From: Leptospira perdikensis
Lineage (GTDB): Bacteria; Spirochaetota; Leptospiria; Leptospirales; Leptospiraceae
Assembly (NCBI RefSeq): GCF_004769575.1
Contig: NZ_RQGA01000003.1
Location: 496,001 to 560,000, forward strand
Length of the DNA: 64,000 nucleotides
Reading direction: 5' to 3'
The notes beneath the pieces were generated by a model. The model was not told the DNA's origin. It searched no databases and saw only the letters and a list, made by a program, of their open reading frames with translations. This document shows positions 43,448 to 53,727 of this stretch, piece after piece; the stretch's first letter is position 1; the number at the start of each line of letters is the position of its first letter. The position numbers and the translations under genes are program-made.

Positions 43448-43650
43448 TATCTTACATTCCTCATCAAATTGGGAATTAGTCTAGAAAAATCAGTTCCAAT
43501 AAAATTTGATTTTTGAAGGTAATCTCTATCAAAGTGGTTGTTTGAGTGATCCAAGTTCACAAACATATCGTATGAATCGAACAGAAGAGACATCATTTTA
43601 AGTGGTGCAGTTAGTACGAAACTTTTCGCCTCGGAGGAAAATTTATTCAT
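43447..43650 (-). CDS. Short hypothetical ORF coupled to the EamA gene
   Basis: 67 codons whose stop overlaps the EamA start codon as TAATG, which suggests translational coupling. The sequence (FVLTAPLKMMSLLFDSYDMFVNLDHSNNHFDRDYLQKSNF) has normal amino acid composition but no recognised family, and could be the end of a decayed gene or a genuine small protein. Weak call; start position uncertain. Confidence 0.3.
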   Translation of the reverse strand: MNKFSSEAKSFVLTAPLKMMSLLFDSYDMFVNLDHSNNHFDRDYLQKSNFIGTDFSRLIPNLMRNVR

Positions 43651-43713
43651 TTCCGACGAGATAGGTATGAATTTATTTCTTTTTCTTCTGATTTAAATCG
43701 TCTTTAAACCTAT

Positions 43714-46452
43714 ATGCCTTCCTGGAATGCTTCTATCAAAAAAATCGGCGGAGAGTTCCTTCTCCTGGTATTGGTATTCCTTCTCTATCTAATTGTTGGA
43801 AAATTGAGTCTCAATTTGTCTTCCATTGATGGATACAGCACTCCTGTTTGGCCACCAGCGGGCCTAGCCCTTGGATTTGTTTTGTTGTTTGGAAATCGAG
43901 TTTGGCTTGCATTATTTTTGGGTGCCTACCTTACCAATACAACACACCTCCCTACCTCTGAAACTTGGATGGAGTTTCTAATTGCCAATCCGCAAAATAT
44001 AACAATTTCACTTGGTAATTCAACTTCAGCTGTTTTGGGTGCTTATCTTTTGAAAAAATATTCGGATCCAAGTTTGAATATCTTTCAAGTCCATGAGATA
44101 TTAGTTTTTTTTGCTTTTGCCGGTCCAGTAACCGCATTCATTTCTTCTGTCATTGGCAGTTTGTCTTTATATTATTTTAAGATTATTTATTTTGAATTTC
44201 TTTTTCAAACATGGCTTACCTGGTGGATGGGCGATTCCATTGGGATTATCATTTTTACTCCTTTACTGATTCTCATTTGGAAGTGGTACAAAGGTGAAGA
44301 GAAACTATTACGATTAATTATTTTTTCTTCTGCTACAATGAGTACTTTTATTTTCACCTTATCCATTTTTTTTCTGACAAGAAACTGGGAAAAAGAATTC
44401 ATCAACTATCGAATTAAGTCGGATGGTCATATTGTTTCCACTGGAATAACCAATCAGTTATCGGAAAACATTAGAGTTGTGAAAGCTCTAGGTTCCTTTA
44501 TATCATTAGTTGGGAATTTAAATCGTAACTACTTTGATGAATTCTCAAAAGAAATTATGGAAGAATCTGATAGTGTGACAGCATTATCTTGGAACTCTTA
44601 CCTTCGACATTCCTCTCGCCCAGCAAGTGAAGTTGAGTTAAAACTTGATTATCCAGATTCAATCGGGATATCGATACGAGAAGATAAAAAAATGTTACCT
44701 TCACCTGTAAACAAAGAGTATGTGTATATCAAATATATATATCCATATGATGAAAACCATCTGGCTGTTGGATATAACTTGTTTTCCGACCCAACTCGCA
44801 AAGAAGCATTACTCCTCGCAACGGAAAAACAAGGGATTGAGATGACTGGTAAAATCAGTTTGATTCAAAATAGAGAAAATAACTCTGGTTTTTTAATTCT
44901 TTATCCAGTGAAGAGACTAAATGGAGAATCTGGATTTGCTACTGCGATCATTCGAATTGCAACTATCGTTGATAATACATTGGTTGGAAATGATCAGCAC
45001 GATTTATGTATCAAAATTGAAGAAGTCAACAAATCATCTAATATGAATATTTTTTCAAAAGAATGTTCCAATATGGAAGAAAAGATTTTTTCAGATTTTT
45101 CTTATGAACATCAGATAACGATTGGTTCTCATATTTTGAATATAAAAACGACAGCAACAAAAGAATATTTTCAAAAAAATCTTACCAATGCTTCTCGTTT
45201 TCTCTTAATCATTTCTTCCTTACTCACAGGGTTACTCGGAATTCTTCTTCTCATCATCATGGGAAAAGAAAAAAGCATTCAAAACATTGTGGAAAAAAGA
45301 ACTTTTGAGTTGGAAAAAGCCAATAGCGTTAAATCGGAATTTTTGGCAAACATGAGTCATGAAATTCGTACACCGATGAATGGGGTACTCGGAATGTTGA
45401 CTTTATTAGAACAAACCCCGATAGATTTGGAACAAAAAGACTATGTAGATAACGCAAAAAAATCGGTTCTATCGCTTTTAACAATTATCAATGATGTGTT
45501 AGATGTCGCTAAATTAGAAAACAAAAAGTTGGAAATGATCCCAAGGCCAACAAATGTGAACAAGTTATGTAAGGACCTGATCCAATTGTTTTCAACAGAT
45601 GCACAGAAAAAAAATCTGAAGTTTGATGTGAATGTTTCAGATTTGGATCCAAACCTTTATATACTCGTTGATGAAAATCGCCTCAGACAAATATTAATTA
45701 ATCTTATCGGGAATGCCCTTAAATTCACCTTTACTGGAACTCTATCCTTGGAAGTGAGATTCAGCGTGGATAAAAGGGATATTGTGTTTCAAGTAAAAGA
45801 TACAGGGATTGGCATTTCTGAAGAGAATATTCCTAAATTATTCAATCGGTTTGTTCAGTTAGAAGATTCTCGTACTAAAAAATTTGAAGGTTCTGGCCTT
45901 GGTCTTTATATTTCCAAACAACTTGTTAATTTAATGGGTGGGGAAATTGAAGTGAAAAGTGTTTTGAATGTTGGTTCTACTTTTCAATTTACAATCCCAT
46001 ATCAAAAAACGGATCAAAAAGAAATGTTATTAGACAATATGAATCCTAAACTAATCGGGGATGATAAAAAGTTTCATATTTTGATAGTAGAAGATAATTT
46101 GCTCAATCAGAAATTTATAGTTAAAGTATGCCAGAAAGAAAACATAAAAGTAAATGTTGCATCCAATGGACTTGAAGCCATTCACTTATTAGATGAATCT
46201 CTTGGTCGTGTGGATGATCGGTTTGATATGATCCTTATGGATATCCAGATGCCTGTATTGGATGGAATGGAAGCAACAAAACTAATTCGAAAACGTGCTG
46301 ATTCCTATCGAGACATACCGATCATTGCGATCACTGCGAATAGTATGGACTCCCAATTAAATGAATATTTAGAAAATGGTATGAATGGATGTGTTAAAAA
46401 ACCAATCATTCTTGCTGAACTGATGTCAACAATCTACAGAAATTTAGTTTAA
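43714..46452 (+). CDS. Hybrid sensor histidine kinase (MASE1-CHASE-like-HK-REC)
   Basis: 912 residues. Residues about 10-230 are a MASE1-type multi-pass membrane sensor (LLYLIVGKLSLNLSS, STPVWPPAGLALGFVLLFGNRVW). A CHASE-like extracytoplasmic region follows (about 245-490, with NIRVVKALGSFISLVGNLNRNYF), then a last membrane helix near 495-520. The kinase core has H-box NMSHEIRTPMNGVLGM, N-box DENRLRQILINLIGNALKF, and G-boxes DTGIGISEENIPKLF and GSGLGLYISKQLV. A C-terminal receiver carries the phosphoacceptor Asp in DMILMDIQMPVLDGM. No output domain or partner regulator is adjacent. Confidence 0.92.
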   Translation: MPSWNASIKKIGGEFLLLVLVFLLYLIVGKLSLNLSSIDGYSTPVWPPAGLALGFVLLFGNRVWLALFLGAYLTNTTHLPTSETWMEFLIANPQNITISLGNSTSAVLGAYLLKKYSDPSLNIFQVHEILVFFAFAGPVTAFISSVIGSLSLYYFKIIYFEFLFQTWLTWWMGDSIGIIIFTPLLILIWKWYKGEEKLLRLIIFSSATMSTFIFTLSIFFLTRNWEKEFINYRIKSDGHIVSTGITNQLSENIRVVKALGSFISLVGNLNRNYFDEFSKEIMEESDSVTALSWNSYLRHSSRPASEVELKLDYPDSIGISIREDKKMLPSPVNKEYVYIKYIYPYDENHLAVGYNLFSDPTRKEALLLATEKQGIEMTGKISLIQNRENNSGFLILYPVKRLNGESGFATAIIRIATIVDNTLVGNDQHDLCIKIEEVNKSSNMNIFSKECSNMEEKIFSDFSYEHQITIGSHILNIKTTATKEYFQKNLTNASRFLLIISSLLTGLLGILLLIIMGKEKSIQNIVEKRTFELEKANSVKSEFLANMSHEIRTPMNGVLGMLTLLEQTPIDLEQKDYVDNAKKSVLSLLTIINDVLDVAKLENKKLEMIPRPTNVNKLCKDLIQLFSTDAQKKNLKFDVNVSDLDPNLYILVDENRLRQILINLIGNALKFTFTGTLSLEVRFSVDKRDIVFQVKDTGIGISEENIPKLFNRFVQLEDSRTKKFEGSGLGLYISKQLVNLMGGEIEVKSVLNVGSTFQFTIPYQKTDQKEMLLDNMNPKLIGDDKKFHILIVEDNLLNQKFIVKVCQKENIKVNVASNGLEAIHLLDESLGRVDDRFDMILMDIQMPVLDGMEATKLIRKRADSYRDIPIIAITANSMDSQLNEYLENGMNGCVKKPIILAELMSTIYRNLV

Positions 46453-46535
46453 GATAAACCAATAAATCACAAAGGTTATATTGAAAAAGATTTAAGACCT
46501 TCCTATAATCGATAACCATTAAGAATATAGAATTT

Positions 46536-46961
46536 TTATAATCCACTTTGAACCAGATAAGTCAGTAAAGAAATCAAAAGGCAAAGTGGAGAAAATAGAA
46601 TTGTATCAAAGTATGCAAATTCTTTGTTTTTAATGCGTTTCGTAAAACCTAAATAATTAAAATCTCCAATAGCACGAATTCCAAAAATAACGGTTGTGAA
46701 CCAACAGCCTATTTTATAGATTTGCGAGTCCAATAACGGCTGTATAATGCCAGTCAGTGTGAAGTAAAAACTGGAAAGTAGAAGCAAAAAAAGTCCAACG
46801 ATAAAACTATCAATTCTTTTTGGATAAAATAGAAAACTTCCATCCTTTTTCCTTGGCAGGGCCACTTCAAATCCCCAAAGGATTCCAATGGACCAAAGAA
46901 AATGTAAAAGAGCAAGGATAAGGAAAATCATCACTAAGATGGAAACATAAATAAGATTCAT
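46536..46961 (-). CDS. DUF3995 membrane protein
   Basis: 141 residues with four membrane segments. HFLWSIGILWGFEVALPRKKDGSFLFYPKRIDSFIVGLFL is the DUF3995 hallmark (W-x-x-G ... P ... P). Function unknown. It stands alone on the minus strand, divergent from the ribonucleotide reductase leader; the ~170 bp between its start and the -35-like TTGACA at 47132 hold nothing recognisable. Confidence 0.8.
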   Translation of the reverse strand: MNLIYVSILVMIFLILALLHFLWSIGILWGFEVALPRKKDGSFLFYPKRIDSFIVGLFLLLLSSFYFTLTGIIQPLLDSQIYKIGCWFTTVIFGIRAIGDFNYLGFTKRIKNKEFAYFDTILFSPLCLLISLLTYLVQSGL

Positions 46962-47164
46962 AAAGGAAATCTTTGGTGAATCAATCCAGAATGAAAACTA
47001 AATATTGGAATCCATTCTTTGTTTTCTAAATCAAAATATTGATAGAAGTAATTCATTAAGTGTTTGCGAATCGTCACTTAATCCATTCTTTAGTTCAGGT
47101 CTTTTTTTGGCTTTTCTTTGGTTTAAATCCATTGACAAAATATGTCTCTTTGGATTTCTTTAGA

Positions 47165-47335
47165 TTCTATTCCGGGAGGAATGAGGTGAAACTCCTCAAC
47201 TGACGGCGCAACCGTAAATTCTTATCTTACTTCAGATAAGGAAAGTCGGATCTTCCCACATATGAATCGCCCGTAAACGATCATCTGTACCGAAAATTTT
47301 TTTCAGGGCCCCGGACTATTGCTACCGGGATACCC
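47165..47335 (+). ncRNA. Cobalamin riboswitch-like leader of nrdBA
   Basis: The leader contains GAATGAGGTGAAACTCC, CGGCGCAACCGTAA and AAAGTCGGATC in the order and spacing of the B12-box core of the cobalamin riboswitch (GGTG-AA-TCC ... GC-AC-GTAA ... AGTC-GGA). A seven-bp stem (CTTATCT/AGATAAG) sits between the last two, and a downstream CCCGG-loop-CCGGG hairpin at 47310-47329 could supply the kissing partner. A TTGACA element lies upstream at 47132. The coding start follows 58 bp later, preceded by CGGAGAT; CTTCTCC at 47340 could mask it. Expected effect: B12 represses the genes. Confidence 0.8.
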
Positions 47336-47386
47336 ACACCTTCTCCAAAAATAAGATGTTGTGTCCCGACTAACGGAGATTTAGTC

Positions 47387-48358
47387 ATGGATTATCAATC
47401 AGAAGTATTGTTAAAAGAAAATAAGGATCGTTTTGTGATCCTTCCTATCAAGTTTCCTAAAATTTGGGAGATGTATAAAAAACAACAGGCATCCTTTTGG
47501 ACGGCGGAAGAAATCGATTTGAGTAGCGATCTAGATGATTGGAATTCTCTTTCGGATAACGAACGTTTTTTTTTGAGTAATGTTTTAGCTTTTTTTGCAG
47601 CAAGCGACGGGATTGTGAATGAAAACTTAGCAGTAAACTTTATGCGAGAAGTTCAGCTTCCTGAAGTTAGGTGTTTTTACGGATTCCAGATTATGATGGA
47701 AAATATTCATTCGGAAACCTATTCCCTTCTAATCGATACCTACATCAAAGACCCAAAAGAAAAAAATAGATTATTTCATTCGATAGAAACTATTCCTGCA
47801 GTTCAAAAAAAATCAGAATGGGCCTTACGTTGGATAGGTGAAGGAAATTTTGCAGAACGTTTACTTGCTTTTGCTGCTGTGGAAGGTATTTTTTTCAGCG
47901 GAAGTTTTTGTGCCATTTTTTGGATGAAAAAACGTGGGCTCCTTCCTGGTCTTAGTTTTTCCAATGAATTGATTAGCCGTGATGAAGCCTTACATTGTGA
48001 GTTTGCCTGTATTCTTTTTAGAATGTTAGAAAACAAACCTAGTGCTGACCGTGTGTATGAAATATTTGCTGATGCAGTGAACATTGAAAAAGAATTCATC
48101 ACAGAATCTTTGTCAGTGGATCTCATAGGGATGAATGCAAAACTAATGCAACAGTACATTGAATTTGTGGCCGATCGTTGGCTCATTGAACTTGGATTTG
48201 AAAAACTATACTATTCCTCCAATCCTTTTGATTTTATGGAGATGATTTCCTTACAAGGTAAAACTAATTTTTTTGAAAAACGAGTGGGTGATTACCAGAA
48301 AGCGGGAGTTCTCAACTCAGACCAAAGTTTTACTTTCTCACTGAACGAAGATTTTTAG
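47387..48358 (+). CDS. nrdB: Class Ia ribonucleotide reductase small subunit
   Basis: 323 residues. Di-iron ligands and radical Tyr are all present: Asp74 (FAASDGI), Glu105 and His108 (MENIH), Tyr112 (SETYSLL), Glu166 (AVEGIFF), Glu200 and His203 (RDEALH). The sequence resembles eukaryotic R2 more than E. coli NrdB ([16 protein letters not shown] and [19 protein letters not shown] are shared with mammals). It makes the radical for deoxyribonucleotide synthesis in the presence of oxygen. Unusually it precedes nrdA. A cobalamin riboswitch-like leader precedes it. Confidence 0.95.
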   Translation: MDYQSEVLLKENKDRFVILPIKFPKIWEMYKKQQASFWTAEEIDLSSDLDDWNSLSDNERFFLSNVLAFFAASDGIVNENLAVNFMREVQLPEVRCFYGFQIMMENIHSETYSLLIDTYIKDPKEKNRLFHSIETIPAVQKKSEWALRWIGEGNFAERLLAFAAVEGIFFSGSFCAIFWMKKRGLLPGLSFSNELISRDEALHCEFACILFRMLENKPSADRVYEIFADAVNIEKEFITESLSVDLIGMNAKLMQQYIEFVADRWLIELGFEKLYYSSNPFDFMEMISLQGKTNFFEKRVGDYQKAGVLNSDQSFTFSLNEDF

Positions 48359-48378
48359 ATTTTTTAAAAGGAAATTAT

Positions 48379-50763
48379 ATGTTTGTACTCAAAAGAAATG
48401 GAAAACAAGAATCAGTAAAATTTGATAAAGTCACAGCTCGGATTGAAAAATTATCCTATGGACTCAGTCGTTTGGTAAGTCCTATCGATGTCGCGAAAAA
48501 AGTAATCGAAGGTATTTATGATGGCGTGAGTACTTCAGAATTAGACAATTTGGCCTCAGAAATTGCTGCATCTCTTACCACCAAACACCCAGACTACGCT
48601 CTCCTTGCCAGTAGGATAGCCGTGAGTAATCTCCACAAAAACACGACAAAATCTTTTTCAGAAACCATGGAACGATTGTATTCCTATGTAGATCCCAAAA
48701 CCGGCAAAACAATGCCACTCATTGCTGAGGATGTATGGGGAATTGTCAAAAAACATTCAGAACTTTTGGATAGTTCCATCATTTATGATAGAGACTTTGG
48801 GTTTGATTATTTTGGATTCCGAACTCTGGAAAAATCCTACCTACTGAAGCTTGATGGGAAAATCGTGGAACGTCCGCAACATATGTACATGCGTGTGGCC
48901 ATTGGAATTCACAAAGATCGAATCGAGGACGTCATCAAAACTTATAATCTAATGAGCGAACGTTGGTTCACTCATGCGACTCCGACTCTTTTTAATGCAG
49001 GGACTCCCAAACCGCAGATGAGTAGCTGTTTTCTTCTTACAATGAAAGACGATAGCATCGATGGAATCTATGACACTCTAAAACAAACCGCAAAAATTTC
49101 ACAGAGTGCTGGTGGGATCGGTCTTTCCATTCATAATATCCGGGCGACAGGTTCTTATATTGGTGGCACCAACGGAACGAGTAACGGCATTATTCCCATG
49201 TTACGTGTATTTAATGATACAGCACGATACGTGGACCAAGGTGGTGGAAAACGAAAAGGTGCCTTTGCTATATACTTAGAACCATGGCATGCTGATATTT
49301 TTCCTTTTTTGGAATTAAAGAAAAACCATGGCAAAGAAGAAATGCGAGCTCGTGATTTATTTTATGCTCTTTGGATCTCTGACTTATTTATGAAACGAGT
49401 GGAAGAGGGTGGTGACTGGAGTTTGTTTTGTCCCAATGAAGCTCCTGGTCTTTCTGATGTATACGGCGATGAGTTTGTCGAACTCTACGAACAGTATGAA
49501 AGGGAAGGGCGAGCACGAACCAAAGTCAAAGCCCAAGAACTTTGGTTTGCTATTGTGGAATCACAAATTGAAACAGGAACTCCATATTTGTTATACAAAG
49601 ACGCAGCCAATTCCAAAAGTAATCAGAAAAATTTAGGAACCATCAAAAGTAGCAATCTTTGTACTGAAATTTTAGAATTCACAAGCCCCGATGAAGTGGC
49701 TGTATGTAATTTAGCGTCTGTCGCCTTGCCGAAGTTTGTTTCCAATGGTAAGTTTTTATTTGATACCTTATATGAAATTGTTTATCAAATGACGGTTAAC
49801 TTAAATCGTATTATTGATGAAAATTATTATCCTGTTCCTGAAGCCAAAAATTCCAATTTAAAACACCGACCGATTGGTATTGGTGTACAGGGCCTTGCCG
49901 ATGTTTTCATTCAATTGCGAATGTCTTACGAAAGTGATGCAGCAAAAAAACTCAATATAGAAATTTTTGAAACCATCTACTTTGCAGCGATGACAGCCAG
50001 TAAAGATTTAGCAAAGGAAGAAGGAACTTATCCGAGTTTTCCAGGTTCTCCTCTCTCAAAAGGAATTTTTCAATTTGATTTATGGAATGTCAAACCAACA
50101 GGCCGTTGGGATTTTGATTCATTACGGAAAGAAGTCATTCAATTTGGAACGAGGAATTCCCTTCTTGTCGCACCAATGCCAACAGCATCCACATCTCAAA
50201 TTTTAGGAAACAATGAATGTTTCGAACCTTATACATCCAATATCTATTCTAGACGAGTTCTCAGTGGCGAATTTATCATAGTCAATAAACATTTGTTACA
50301 TGATCTAATTGAGCTTGGGTTATGGAATTCAGAAATGAAAAACCAAATCATCGAAGCCGGTGGTAGTATCCAATCCATTCCTTCTATTCCCGATTCGCTC
50401 AAAGAAATTTACAAAACGGTTTGGGAAATGAAACAAAGGTCACTCATCGATATGGCGAGGGACCGTGGTGCTTTTATTTGTCAGTCCCAATCCTTAAACT
50501 TGTTTGTGGAAAGTCCGACGGTTTCCAAACTTTCTTCCATGCATTTTTACGCTTGGAAACAAGGTTTAAAAACGGGAATGTATTACTTACGAACTAAAGC
50601 GGCAACCCAGGCCATCCAATTCACTGTGGAAAAAAACAAAGAAAATATTGTTAAAGATATTGAATTGACCATTCCAGGACCAACTAACAAAAAAGAAGTG
50701 GAGTCTGAGTTTGTTGGTGAGTCCTGTTCTATGGAAGAAGGCTGTTTGGTTTGCGGAAGTTAA
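48379..50763 (+). CDS. nrdA: Class Ia ribonucleotide reductase large subunit
   Basis: 794 residues, 20 bp after nrdB. The ATP-cone is at about 1-90 ([24 protein letters not shown]). The active-site region includes [50 protein letters not shown], and [29 protein letters not shown] with PMPTAST as the family hallmark. The C-terminus [13 protein letters not shown] carries the shuttle Cys pair (C-L-V-C). The ATP-cone suggests allosteric activity control by dATP. It should be co-transcribed with nrdB and share the riboswitch. Confidence 0.96.
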   Translation: MFVLKRNGKQESVKFDKVTARIEKLSYGLSRLVSPIDVAKKVIEGIYDGVSTSELDNLASEIAASLTTKHPDYALLASRIAVSNLHKNTTKSFSETMERLYSYVDPKTGKTMPLIAEDVWGIVKKHSELLDSSIIYDRDFGFDYFGFRTLEKSYLLKLDGKIVERPQHMYMRVAIGIHKDRIEDVIKTYNLMSERWFTHATPTLFNAGTPKPQMSSCFLLTMKDDSIDGIYDTLKQTAKISQSAGGIGLSIHNIRATGSYIGGTNGTSNGIIPMLRVFNDTARYVDQGGGKRKGAFAIYLEPWHADIFPFLELKKNHGKEEMRARDLFYALWISDLFMKRVEEGGDWSLFCPNEAPGLSDVYGDEFVELYEQYEREGRARTKVKAQELWFAIVESQIETGTPYLLYKDAANSKSNQKNLGTIKSSNLCTEILEFTSPDEVAVCNLASVALPKFVSNGKFLFDTLYEIVYQMTVNLNRIIDENYYPVPEAKNSNLKHRPIGIGVQGLADVFIQLRMSYESDAAKKLNIEIFETIYFAAMTASKDLAKEEGTYPSFPGSPLSKGIFQFDLWNVKPTGRWDFDSLRKEVIQFGTRNSLLVAPMPTASTSQILGNNECFEPYTSNIYSRRVLSGEFIIVNKHLLHDLIELGLWNSEMKNQIIEAGGSIQSIPSIPDSLKEIYKTVWEMKQRSLIDMARDRGAFICQSQSLNLFVESPTVSKLSSMHFYAWKQGLKTGMYYLRTKAATQAIQFTVEKNKENIVKDIELTIPGPTNKKEVESEFVGESCSMEEGCLVCGS

Positions 50764-50771
50764 CCAAACAC

Positions 50772-51860
50772 TTACGGCATAAGAGAAATTGCTAAAAAGG
50801 AAGCCATGATCACCAAGTGGATGAGACCATGAAGGGATGTGGTCCTTCCTGATCCAAAGGTAAAACTTCCCGCAAGAAAGGTTACCATAAGAAAGACAAT
50901 TCCTTTTGTATCCAAACCGAGTGTTAATGGTTTATCAAATAGAAGCGAATACAAACTTACTGCAGGGATCGTCAGTGCAATACTTGCAGCCCCCGAACCC
51001 AGTGCTAAGTTCAAACTGGTTTGTAGTTCATTAATTTTTGCAGCATTCATGGCGGCCAAAGTTTCTGGTGCCAATACTAAAATCGCAATGACAATCCCAA
51101 CTACAGCCTTTGGTGCACCGAGTGCTGCGATTGTGTGTTCAATGGTAGGGCTTAGGATTTTTGACAATCCAACAACGGCAACAAGTGAAAACAGAAGAGA
51201 GATGAAACTAGTAATCGCTCTTTTTTGACTTGGTCTGGTTTTTGTTAGTTCTGTTTGTGATCCCTCTCCCTCCGAAGCAGCGAAAAAATTCTTATGAGAT
51301 TTCGTTTGTGACCAAACAAGAGATCCGTATAAAACAAGAGAAGCTAAAGAAACAAAGATAAGTTGGCCTGCGCTATAAGTTCCTTTATTGGTAGAAGTTG
51401 TATACAAAGGCAAAATCAATGTGAGCGTAGAAAGTACGGCAAGGACTCCGAGTAAAGCTGTTGTACCTACTGACTGAAATCCCAACTCCTTATGTTTCAA
51501 ACCACCTAACAAAATACAGATTCCAATGATCCCGTTTGTGACAATCATAAGGGCTGCAAAAACTGTGTCTCTGGCAATCTGTGGTGAATCGACTGTGTCA
51601 TTACTCATAAGACTTACGATGAGAGCGACTTCAATCACCGTTACAGAGATGGCTAAAATCAAAGTTCCGAGTGCCGGCCCCACTCTTTCTGCGATGACTT
51701 CGGCACTATGCACAGCACTCGAAATTCCTGCAGCTAAGAACACAACAGCGATCGTGACGAGGAGTCCTTCGCCAATGGGTGCGACGACCACTCCGATCAA
51801 AACGAGAAAGGAAGTGAGGGAGAGCCAGTCATTGGATGTTAACGTTTTTGAATTTGCCAT
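50772..51860 (-). CDS. chaA: Ca2+/H+ antiporter, ChaA/CAX type
   Basis: About 362 residues from the ATG at 51860 (MANSKTLTSNDW); a longer frame adds a region with no good start. About eleven membrane segments with two inverted alpha repeats: SSAVHSAEVIAERVGPALGTLILAISVTVIEVALIVSLM near 48-86 and a second with APETLAAMNAAKINELQTSLNLALGSGAASIALTIPAVSL near 273-311; the acidic residues E in each are the ion-binding ones. This is the ChaA layout. Converges with nrdA, with an 8-bp gap. Confidence 0.88.
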   Translation of the reverse strand: MANSKTLTSNDWLSLTSFLVLIGVVVAPIGEGLLVTIAVVFLAAGISSAVHSAEVIAERVGPALGTLILAISVTVIEVALIVSLMSNDTVDSPQIARDTVFAALMIVTNGIIGICILLGGLKHKELGFQSVGTTALLGVLAVLSTLTLILPLYTTSTNKGTYSAGQLIFVSLASLVLYGSLVWSQTKSHKNFFAASEGEGSQTELTKTRPSQKRAITSFISLLFSLVAVVGLSKILSPTIEHTIAALGAPKAVVGIVIAILVLAPETLAAMNAAKINELQTSLNLALGSGAASIALTIPAVSLYSLLFDKPLTLGLDTKGIVFLMVTFLAGSFTFGSGRTTSLHGLIHLVIMASFLAISLMP

Positions 51861-51968
51861 AGTGGTTCTTAATTTTAAAAATAATAACTTTGTATTTATC
51901 TTTAAGACTACAAAAAATACCATAAAGTTCAAGTAAATCCATGGATTTGCCACTTATGTTTTCACTTT

Positions 51969-52072
51969 GGGCGCCTCGAATCTCAGCTAAATGCCTCATT
52001 CTTTCCAATCACGACCGGGCTTTCCGTTCCAATCTCCGCTTTGCTCCAATTTCCACTGCAATCCCTGGCGCT
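51969..52072. repeat. Dispersed intergenic repeat, copy E (full length, minus orientation)
   Basis: On the minus strand it begins AGCGCCAGGGATTGCAGTGG and ends GATTCGAGGCGCCC, the same ends as copy A, with TTGGAGCAAAGCGGAGATTGG and AACGGAAAGCCCGGTC in the middle. It fills most of the gap between the antiporter and the beta-propeller lipoprotein genes. Confidence 0.75.
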
Positions 52073-52168
52073 AACATTCTTTAGGAGAACCAATAGAATT
52101 CGTTAAACTTCCCAATTTTAGGAATGACATTTCTACCAGATTCGTTTGATTTATGTTTGTTGGTTTCT

Positions 52169-53587
52169 ATGACAACTCATCTTTCTAAAAGAACTAAGCT
52201 TTCCAAGTTGAAAAAAATTCGAAAAGGATTCTATTTACTCATTTGTCTTTTTTCATTCAATGCTTGTCTCTTAAATCCTATTGTTCAAAGTATACTCTGT
52301 CCGAACGATGATCCCTCTTCCCCCAAATCGTTGTTTGCTCTTTGGGCCTTACTCTCAAGTTCTAACTCAGTTGTGGAATTAAACCATACTTGGGCCGGAA
52401 TTCACAAAGGGGATAGTTTACAACTCGAAGCACAGTACTATTCGTACGGTGCCAAAACAGACACTACTTTTCAATGGTCCAGTAGCAATCCTTCGGTGGC
52501 CACTGTGGATGGGAATGGATTCGTTCAAAGTATAGGAAATGGAAAAGTAATCATCACTGCTACCTCGGGAGATGGTAGGGCCAAAGCAACTTCTGACATC
52601 ACTGTGTATACAGGTTATGTGTATACGAGTTTAAACATTAGTCATTATGTTGGACATTTAACAATGAATGGAAACACTGGGAACTTAACAGCCAATGCAA
52701 CAACTTATGTAGGGAATTTGAGTGATCCCAATGGGATTGTTACGGATCCTGCTGGAAAATACTTATACACAGGAAATTTCGGTACGGGCACAATATCCCA
52801 GTTTCTAATCAATCAGGCAACAGGAGGTTTGACTTTAAACACTCCAGCGACTGTGGCAGGCGGAACAAACCCAAGAAACTTAGCCATCACTCCTGATGGA
52901 AAGTATTTGTATTTGGCTTCCCAAGGAACTCAGGAGATTCGAGCTTATGCTGTTGGCGCTGATGGCACTCTGACCTTTCTTACTTCCTATCCCACCAACA
53001 CTGGTTATGCAAACGTTCTAATCTCTCGGAATGGAAATTTTATTTTTTATATGAATTCCACCTTAACGGAATTAATTTCGTATCGCATCAATTATGCAGA
53101 TGGAAGTTTATCACAAGCAAACATCAGTCCTACTTTTCCTAACGGTACATCAGGCCATGTTTCAACCCATCCGAGTGGCAATTTTGTATATGTTGGTTCT
53201 GAACCCGCCTTAACGATTTTCAGTTTTGATAGCGAAACAGGTAATATGGGTTTTGTGGATTCCGTTTTTCACGGTATGGGTATCAATAGTACGGCCATAC
53301 ATCCAAGTGGACGATTTTATTATTTGATTCATATGAATGAAGGAATTATTGCTTGTTATACGGTCGATCCTATATCTGGGAAAATTTCATACTCATCTAG
53401 TGTGACAGGATATAGTACAAATAGTATGCGATTTATGGTGATTGACCCTACTGGTAGATATGCTTATGTAGCGGCAAATACTGGATCCAATATGTTTCAA
53501 TTTAGTATCAACCAAACCACCGGTGAACTTACTTCTATAGGGCCAGTGAATCCTGGTGGAGCCCAATGGAACTTGACCTTCTTGTAA
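52169..53587 (+). CDS. Lipoprotein with Big2 domain and lactonase-like beta-propeller
   Basis: About 472 residues from the ATG at 52169 (MTTHLSKRTKLSK); an in-frame ATG 45 bases upstream gives a longer leader. The signal peptide ends FSFNA-C. Residues about 90-150 form a bacterial Ig-like Big2 domain (ATVDGNGFVQSIGNGKVIITATSG). The rest is a seven-bladed propeller of the 6-phosphogluconolactonase/YVTN type, with repeats such as DPAGKYLYTGNFGTGTISQFLIN, TPDGKYLYLASQGTQEIRAY and DPTGRYAYVAANTGSNMFQFSIN. Surface scaffold or ligand-binding protein; enzyme activity not supported. Confidence 0.82.
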   Translation: MTTHLSKRTKLSKLKKIRKGFYLLICLFSFNACLLNPIVQSILCPNDDPSSPKSLFALWALLSSSNSVVELNHTWAGIHKGDSLQLEAQYYSYGAKTDTTFQWSSSNPSVATVDGNGFVQSIGNGKVIITATSGDGRAKATSDITVYTGYVYTSLNISHYVGHLTMNGNTGNLTANATTYVGNLSDPNGIVTDPAGKYLYTGNFGTGTISQFLINQATGGLTLNTPATVAGGTNPRNLAITPDGKYLYLASQGTQEIRAYAVGADGTLTFLTSYPTNTGYANVLISRNGNFIFYMNSTLTELISYRINYADGSLSQANISPTFPNGTSGHVSTHPSGNFVYVGSEPALTIFSFDSETGNMGFVDSVFHGMGINSTAIHPSGRFYYLIHMNEGIIACYTVDPISGKISYSSSVTGYSTNSMRFMVIDPTGRYAYVAANTGSNMFQFSINQTTGELTSIGPVNPGGAQWNLTFL

Positions 53588-53589
53588 GG

Positions 53590-53606
53590 GTGGGGCGCCA
53601 GAAATC
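53590..53606. repeat. Fragment of the dispersed repeat, copy F
   Basis: GTGGGGCGCCAGAAATCC corresponds to the outer left end (GGCGCCAG) plus a trace of the next block. It lies just past the stop of the lipoprotein gene and is too short to be sure of its origin. Confidence 0.3.
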
Positions 53607-53727
53607 CTAATTTTTTCCAATAAGCAGTCGTTAATCGACATTTCGATACGAGATCCAGATTATTTTCTCGGCGAACTTAAACGAGAAATTTCTTTACTGA
53701 ATCTTCTGAATCAGACATATTTGTCAG

